The notes beneath the pieces were generated by a model. The model had not been told where the DNA came from. It made no database searches and saw nothing but the letters and a program-made list of their open reading frames with translations. From Actinomycetes bacterium (lineage in GTDB: Bacteria > Actinomycetota > Acidimicrobiia > Spongiisociales > UBA5794): a DNA stretch of 11,568 nt. Of the stretch, positions 7,605 to 11,568 are shown in pieces. Within the stretch, counting starts at the first letter, position 1; each line of letters starts with the position of its first letter. The DNA lies in the NCBI GenBank assembly GCA_024275815.1, contig JAJRYI010000033.1, positions 1 to 11,568 of the forward strand, written 5' to 3'. Both the position numbers and the translations under genes were made by a program.

Positions 7605-7609
7605 CTCCT
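7605..7609 (-). promoter_or_regulatory. Shine-Dalgarno of serA
   Basis: AGGAG on the minus strand, 5 bases before the serA ATG, within the 11-base gap after gatB. It gives serA independent initiation inside the operon. Confidence 0.7.
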
Positions 7610-7610
7610 G

Positions 7611-9062
7611 CTAGCTGCCGGTTCGTTGTTCGAGGACGCTGCGCACGACCTTCGGATCGGCCTTGCCACCCATGTGGCGCATCACCTGCCCGACGAGGAA
7701 TCCGAAAGGTTTCATGTCGCCGCTCTTGATCTTGTCGACGGCGTCGGCGTTCGCAGCGAGGACCGCGTCGACGGCCTCTTCGATGGCACCGGTGTCTGAG
7801 ACCTGGAGTAGATCTCTCGCATCGGCGATCTCACCGGGGGTTCCTTCACCCTCGAGGACGGCGAGGAGCACCTCTTTGGCGGCGGACGACGAGAGGTCTC
7901 CCCCGTCGACCATGCTCCCCAGCTCCACGAGATGACCGGAGGTCAGAGACGTGTCGGCGATCGTGATCTCCTGCCTGCGCAGGTAGGCGATGACCTCCCC
8001 CGTCAGCCATATACCAACGGTTCGCCCCGTCGCTCCGCCAGCAACGGCGTCGCGGAACAGTCGTGACAGATCGTCGTCGTCTGCTAGGACGCCTGCCGTC
8101 TCGACGTCTACGCCGGCATCGAGGAACCCTCTCCGTCGCTTTGCAGGGAGCTCCGGGATCGTCGCGCGGATCTCGTCCTGCCACTCCTTGGTCACCTCAA
8201 GTGGGAGCAAGTCCGGGTCCTGGAAGTAGCGGTAGTCCTCCGACTCCTCCTTGGTGCGCATCGACGTCGTGACGCCGGTGTCCTCGTTCCAGTGGCGTGT
8301 CTCCTGGACGATCCTGCCGCCCTCTTCGAGAACCCGGATCTGACGATCGATCTCGAACGCCAGGGCGCGTTGGAGTGACCGCAACGAGTTGACGTTCTTG
8401 GTCTCAGTTCTGGTTCCGAGCTCCGTCGTGCCGACAGGACGCACCGATATGTTCGCATCGAATCGCATCGAACCAGCTTCGAGCCTGGCGTCTGATACAC
8501 CGAGCGCGAGAACGATCCTCTGCAACTCGGCTGCGTACGCACGTGCCTGTTCCGGTGAGGTGATGTCGGGCTCGGTGACGATCTCGACCAGCGGCACGCC
8601 TGCCCGGTTGAAGTCGAGCAACGTGTGATCGGCGTCCTGGATACGCCCACCGCCGTCACCGATGTGAGAGCTCTTCCCCGTGTCCTCTTCCATGTGGACC
8701 CGGGTGATGCCGACCACGGTCGGCTCACCATCCACATCGACGTCGAGAGACCCGTGCTCGCACACCGGGTAGGTGTACTGGCTGATCTGGTAGTTCTTCG
8801 GAAGATCCGGGTAGAAGTAGTTCTTGCGGTAGAACAGTGACCGTTCGTTGATCTCGCAATCCAGCGCGAGACCGATCTTGACGATGCCCTCGATCGCCTT
8901 CTCGTTCGGTACCGGCAACGCACCGGGCAGGGCGAGGCACACAGGGCACACCGCGGTGTTCGGCTCATCACCGAACTCGGTTGGACACGAACAGAACATC
9001 TTGGAGTTCGTCGAGAGTTCGACGTGCGTCTCGATGCCGATGACGGCTTCCCAATCGGTCAT
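7611..9062 (-). CDS. gatB: Aspartyl/glutamyl-tRNA amidotransferase subunit B
   Basis: The 483-residue subunit that binds misacylated Glu-tRNA(Gln) (or Asp-tRNA(Asn)) and uses ATP to activate the side chain for amidation. The cradle domain opens with VIGIETHVEL (E11, H13), four cysteines spaced CxC and CxxC at 24, 26, 39 and 42, and RVHMEEDTGK (E125, E126) near the kinase site. The GatB signature DFNRAGVPLVEIVTEPD is at about 150-166. The C-terminal helical and YqeY-like tail, ending near VVRSVLEQ, contacts the tRNA. All parts and the length are normal. The ATG at 9062 overlaps the gatA TGA in ATGA, so the two subunits are translationally coupled. It ends in TAG at the family's usual C-terminus, showing that TAG works as a stop in this genome. 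Confidence 0.97.
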   Translation of the reverse strand: MTDWEAVIGIETHVELSTNSKMFCSCPTEFGDEPNTAVCPVCLALPGALPVPNEKAIEGIVKIGLALDCEINERSLFYRKNYFYPDLPKNYQISQYTYPVCEHGSLDVDVDGEPTVVGITRVHMEEDTGKSSHIGDGGGRIQDADHTLLDFNRAGVPLVEIVTEPDITSPEQARAYAAELQRIVLALGVSDARLEAGSMRFDANISVRPVGTTELGTRTETKNVNSLRSLQRALAFEIDRQIRVLEEGGRIVQETRHWNEDTGVTTSMRTKEESEDYRYFQDPDLLPLEVTKEWQDEIRATIPELPAKRRRGFLDAGVDVETAGVLADDDDLSRLFRDAVAGGATGRTVGIWLTGEVIAYLRRQEITIADTSLTSGHLVELGSMVDGGDLSSSAAKEVLLAVLEGEGTPGEIADARDLLQVSDTGAIEEAVDAVLAANADAVDKIKSGDMKPFGFLVGQVMRHMGGKADPKVVRSVLEQRTGS

Positions 9063-10543
9063 GGTGCCGTCACCTCCGACGTTGCCAGAGCCGGCCTCGC
9101 TGTGAAGTCGACCAGTCGCTCGACCTCGGCCGCAACCCGGTACATGACCTCTTCACCGAGTGATGGAGCCATGATCTGGAACCCGATCGGCAGGCCTCCC
9201 TCGTCGAGGCCGACCGGTACCGAGATCGCGGGATCACCTGCGAGGTTCGATGGGATCGTGCAGACGTCCGAGTAGTACATCGCAATGGGATCGGCCGTCT
9301 TGTCTCCGATGGGAAACGCAGTGGTCGGTGTCGTCGGGGAGATGAGCACGTCGAGCGTTTCATACGCTGATGCGAAGTCTCTCCTCACCAGCGTCCTCAC
9401 CTTCTGGGCCTGGCCGTAGAAGGCGTCGTAGTAGCCGGCGGACAACGCGTAGGTTCCCAGCAGGATGCGACGGATGACCTCCGGCCCGAACCCCTCCGCT
9501 CTCGAGTGAGCCATCATGTCCTCGGTGGTTCCCTCCACGGAACTTCGGTGCCCGTAGCGCACCCCGTCGAACCTGGCGAGGTTCGCCGAACATTCGGCAG
9601 GTGCGATGAGGTAGTAGGCAGACAGTGCGTACTCCGTCGACGGCATCGACACCTCGATGATCTCGGCGCCGGCGTCCGCGAGTTTGTCCGCGGTCGCTCG
9701 GGTCGCTGCGATGATCTGTGGATCGATGCCCTCACCGATCAGTTCGGTGACGATTCCGATCTTGAGGCCGACGACGCCGGCGTCGAGTGATCCGGCGAAG
9801 TTCGGGACGGGAGCGTTGATACTCGTTGCGTCGAAACGGTCCCAGCCTGCGATCGCCCCGAGCAACGTGGCAGAGTCGGCGACGGATCGAGCGAAGGGAC
9901 CTATCTGGTCGAGTGACGATGCGAATGCGATGAGTCCGTACCTCGAGACGATGCCGTACGTCGGTTTCATCCCGACGATGCCACACAGTGCTGCAGGCTG
10001 GCGGATCGAGCCGCCCGTGTCGGACCCGAAGGAGCCGAACGACGACCCAACGGCGGTGGTGACGGCAGAACCGCCGGAAGACCCGCCCGGAACACGATCG
10101 GTGTCCCACGGGTTCCGGCTCTCCCCATAGGCCGAGTTCTCTGTCGAGGAACCCATCGCGAACTCATCGAGATTCGTCTTCCCGGTGATCACTGCCCCCG
10201 ATGAGCGCAGGCGTGCCACTGCGGTGCCGTCATAGGGAGGCTTCCACCCTGTGAGGATCTGTGACCCCGCTGTCGTCTCGAGCCCCAGCGTGCACATGTT
10301 GTCCTTGAGCGCGATCGGGATACCGTGGAGGGGTCCAAGGTCTACACCGCGGGCAAGGGAAGCGTCCGCCTCCTCAGCAGCCAAGCGAGCCCCGTCCTTG
10401 TCGAGCGTGAGATAGGCATGGAGGTGTGCCTCGGTGACGGCGGCCCGTTCGGTGACGGCATCGAGGAGGTCCACTGAGGTGAACTCCCCGGCACGTAGAC
10501 CAGAAGCTGCGTCGGTGATCGAGAGATTCGCGAGATCGCTCAT
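9059..10543 (-). CDS. gatA: Aspartyl/glutamyl-tRNA amidotransferase subunit A
   Basis: The 494-residue amidase-signature subunit that releases ammonia from glutamine and passes it to GatB. The Ser-cisSer-Lys triad is in place: K80 in GIPIALKDN, S155 in VPGGSSGGSA and nucleophile S179 in GSDTGGSIRQPA. The numbering is one off the S. aureus enzyme. The downstream MKPTYGIVSRYGLIAFASSLDQIGP block and the C-terminal GLPIGFQIMAP are typical. The start is set at ATG 10543 (MSDLANLS), one base after the gatC stop. An in-frame ATG much further upstream would add 66 residues read from inside gatC and looks wrong. A stretch rich in Gly, Ser and Phe just before GSDTGG is slightly unusual in wording but does not alter the motif. 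Confidence 0.97.
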   Translation of the reverse strand: MSDLANLSITDAASGLRAGEFTSVDLLDAVTERAAVTEAHLHAYLTLDKDGARLAAEEADASLARGVDLGPLHGIPIALKDNMCTLGLETTAGSQILTGWKPPYDGTAVARLRSSGAVITGKTNLDEFAMGSSTENSAYGESRNPWDTDRVPGGSSGGSAVTTAVGSSFGSFGSDTGGSIRQPAALCGIVGMKPTYGIVSRYGLIAFASSLDQIGPFARSVADSATLLGAIAGWDRFDATSINAPVPNFAGSLDAGVVGLKIGIVTELIGEGIDPQIIAATRATADKLADAGAEIIEVSMPSTEYALSAYYLIAPAECSANLARFDGVRYGHRSSVEGTTEDMMAHSRAEGFGPEVIRRILLGTYALSAGYYDAFYGQAQKVRTLVRRDFASAYETLDVLISPTTPTTAFPIGDKTADPIAMYYSDVCTIPSNLAGDPAISVPVGLDEGGLPIGFQIMAPSLGEEVMYRVAAEVERLVDFTARPALATSEVTAP

Positions 10544-10544
10544 G

Positions 10545-10829
10545 TCAGCCCAAGATCCGTGGCACACGGAAACGGCCATCGTGGGTGTCGGGTGCTTCGC
10601 TGAGGAACGACTCCGGCTCGAGGCACTCCCCCACCTCGTCGGGCCGGAACGCGTTGACCATCGGCAACGGATGGGACGTCGGTTCGACGCCCTCTGTCGG
10701 GAGTGCCTGGACACGTTCTGCGTGTTCGAGGATGTCGGCAAGCTGTGAGCTGTACATGTCGAGCTCGTCGTCGCTGAGCGCGATCCGGGCCAGCTGAGCG
10801 ACCTTTACGATGTCTATTTCTACGGGCAT
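10545..10829 (-). CDS. gatC: Aspartyl/glutamyl-tRNA amidotransferase subunit C
   Basis: A 94-residue belt-like subunit that wraps around GatA and GatB to hold the amidotransferase together. The family pattern is clear: VKVAQLARIAL in the first helix (8-18), an amphipathic second helix, then GVEPTSHPLPMVNAFRPDE (about 47-65) and the C-terminal FRVPRIL. The start at 10829 (MPVEIDIVK) gives the usual length. An upstream in-frame ATG at 10877 would add 16 residues with no family resemblance and would run through the promoter region. A TANNNT box stands at -12 to -7 of the chosen ATG, so the operon message is probably leaderless. It is first in gatC-gatA-gatB-serA. Confidence 0.95.
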   Translation of the reverse strand: MPVEIDIVKVAQLARIALSDDELDMYSSQLADILEHAERVQALPTEGVEPTSHPLPMVNAFRPDEVGECLEPESFLSEAPDTHDGRFRVPRILG

Positions 10830-10835
10830 CACCCG

Positions 10836-10841
10836 ATGGTA
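10836..10841 (-). promoter_or_regulatory. Leaderless-type -10 box of the gatCAB-serA operon
   Basis: TACCAT (TANNNT) on the minus strand sits exactly at -12 to -7 of the gatC ATG, with no Shine-Dalgarno. No convincing -35 is seen, which is common for actinobacterial promoters. Confidence 0.55.
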
Positions 10842-10871
10842 CCGAACAGCGTGACCTTGCCGGTCGCCCTG

Positions 10872-10877
10872 TAGCAT
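10872..10877 (+). promoter_or_regulatory. Leaderless-type -10 box of the YczE-like gene
   Basis: TAGCAT (TANNNT) lies exactly at -12 to -7 of the ATG at 10884, with no Shine-Dalgarno. It shares the 54-bp divergent spacer with the gatC box, 30 bases away. Confidence 0.55.
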
Positions 10878-10883
10878 GATTCG

Positions 10884-11540
10884 ATGCTCCCGTTCCCCTC
10901 ACGCAGCGAACTCGTCCGTCGCGTTCCACGTCTGCTCCTCGGCCTCACCCTGTTCGGCCTCGGCATCGCGATGATGGTGACGGCGAATCTTGGACTCTCG
11001 CCGTGGGAGGTGTTCCACCAGGGCATCTCACGCAGGACCGGCATCCCGCTGGGAACCGTCGGCATACTCACCGGGATCGTCGTGCTCCTGCTTTGGATCC
11101 CCCTCAAAGAGCGTCCGGGTGTCGGCACGATCGCCAACGTGTTCCTCATCGGGATCGTGATCGATCTCACCCTCCTGGTGTTCCCCGACACCGTCGAGAC
11201 GATGTGGCTGCGATGGATCTTGATGATCGGAGGCACCGTCGTCATCGCCCTCGGATCTGGCCTCTACATCGGTGTCGGGCTGGGACCAGGTCCCCGTGAT
11301 GGCCTCATGACCGGCCTCGCTCGACGGGGCATCCCGATCGGTCTTGCCCGTATCGGTATCGAAGTGACCGTTCTCGGAGCAGGGTGGCTCCTCGGCGGAA
11401 CGGTGGGTATCGGCACGGTCGTCTTCGCCTTCGGGGTCGGGCCGCTCGTCGGTGTGTTCCTCCCCAAGATGAGCCTGGAGCCGCTCTATCACTACGAGCT
11501 TCCGCCCGATGGGGCGGGGGTAGCGGAGGGGGCGTTGTAG
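10884..11540 (+). CDS. YczE/YyaS/YitT-family integral membrane protein
   Basis: A 218-residue membrane protein of the YczE-like group, of unknown function. Five or so hydrophobic segments are visible, near residues 15-34, 56-73, 82-100, 109-131 and 157-193 (the last probably two spans). The first contains the family block GLGIAMMVTANLGLSPWEV, with GTVGILTGI further on. The best family mark is GLGPGPRDGLMTGL (132-145), a conserved loop repeated in related proteins, which supports an internal two-fold repeat. The N-terminus has several Arg residues before the first span, as expected for a cytoplasmic end. It is divergent from gatC, and its function cannot be inferred from its neighbours. The soluble tail after about residue 195 is unremarkable. 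It stops in TAG just before the tandem repeat at the window end. Confidence 0.85.
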   Translation: MLPFPSRSELVRRVPRLLLGLTLFGLGIAMMVTANLGLSPWEVFHQGISRRTGIPLGTVGILTGIVVLLLWIPLKERPGVGTIANVFLIGIVIDLTLLVFPDTVETMWLRWILMIGGTVVIALGSGLYIGVGLGPGPRDGLMTGLARRGIPIGLARIGIEVTVLGAGWLLGGTVGIGTVVFAFGVGPLVGVFLPKMSLEPLYHYELPPDGAGVAEGAL

Positions 11541-11545
11541 CGGGA

Positions 11546-11568
11546 CGTTTACCGTTTACCGTTTACCG
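11546..11568 (+). repeat. Tandem heptamer repeat (CGTTTAC)n running off the window end
   Basis: Three perfect head-to-tail copies of CGTTTAC plus two bases of a fourth begin 5 bases after the YczE-like stop codon and continue to the last base. The true copy number is unknown because the window ends inside the array. The repeat is AT-richer than the surrounding DNA. Confidence 0.85.

Noticed and set aside
10544..10741. A 66-residue N-terminal extension of gatA.
   Set aside because: It would be read out of frame through gatC and has no amidase homology. MSDLANLS at 10543 is a normal GatA start.

Overview
The window is a dense, high-GC stretch of bacterial housekeeping genes, almost certainly from the Actinomycetota. 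The support is the codon use, the gene order (gatC-gatA-gatB-serA on one side and a FAH-family gene directly before gltX on the other, as in the Mycobacterium tuberculosis Rv3012c to Rv2992c region) and start-codon-proximal -10 boxes typical of leaderless actinobacterial transcripts. No class or genus can be assigned from sequence alone. I see no phage, IS, CRISPR, defence or biosynthetic-cluster genes, and no gene-free gap over about 115 bp.

Layout. Positions 1-5428 form a minus-strand operon read from right to left: an S9 prolyl-oligopeptidase-type peptidase, a branched-chain aminotransferase (ilvE), a PaaI-like hotdog thioesterase, a fumarylacetoacetate-hydrolase-family enzyme and glutamyl-tRNA synthetase (gltX, cut by the window edge). 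A 114-bp divergent spacer separates it from the plus-strand pgpA (5543-5992), which converges on serA across a small hairpin. Positions 6016-10829 form a second minus-strand operon, gatC-gatA-gatB-serA. A 54-bp divergent spacer follows, then a plus-strand YczE/YitT-like membrane protein (10884-11540). The window ends inside a (CGTTTAC)n tandem repeat.

How the genes work together. gltX and gatCAB together supply the indirect route to Gln-tRNA(Gln): Glu-tRNA(Gln) is formed by a non-discriminating GluRS and then amidated by GatCAB. serA (serine), ilvE (Val/Leu/Ile) and possibly the peptidase add amino-acid supply, so most of the window concerns making or charging amino acids. pgpA is in phospholipid synthesis.

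The main anomaly is a pair of genes, gltX (codon 70) and the S9 peptidase (codon 489), each interrupted by a single in-frame TAG with the reading frame and conserved motifs continuing intact on the far side. gltX is normally essential, so this is either base-level error or strain variation in the assembly, real gene decay with another copy elsewhere, or, least likely, amber readthrough. TAG also ends ilvE, gatB and the YczE-like gene at natural termini, which argues against general reassignment. I found no convincing undescribed system here.
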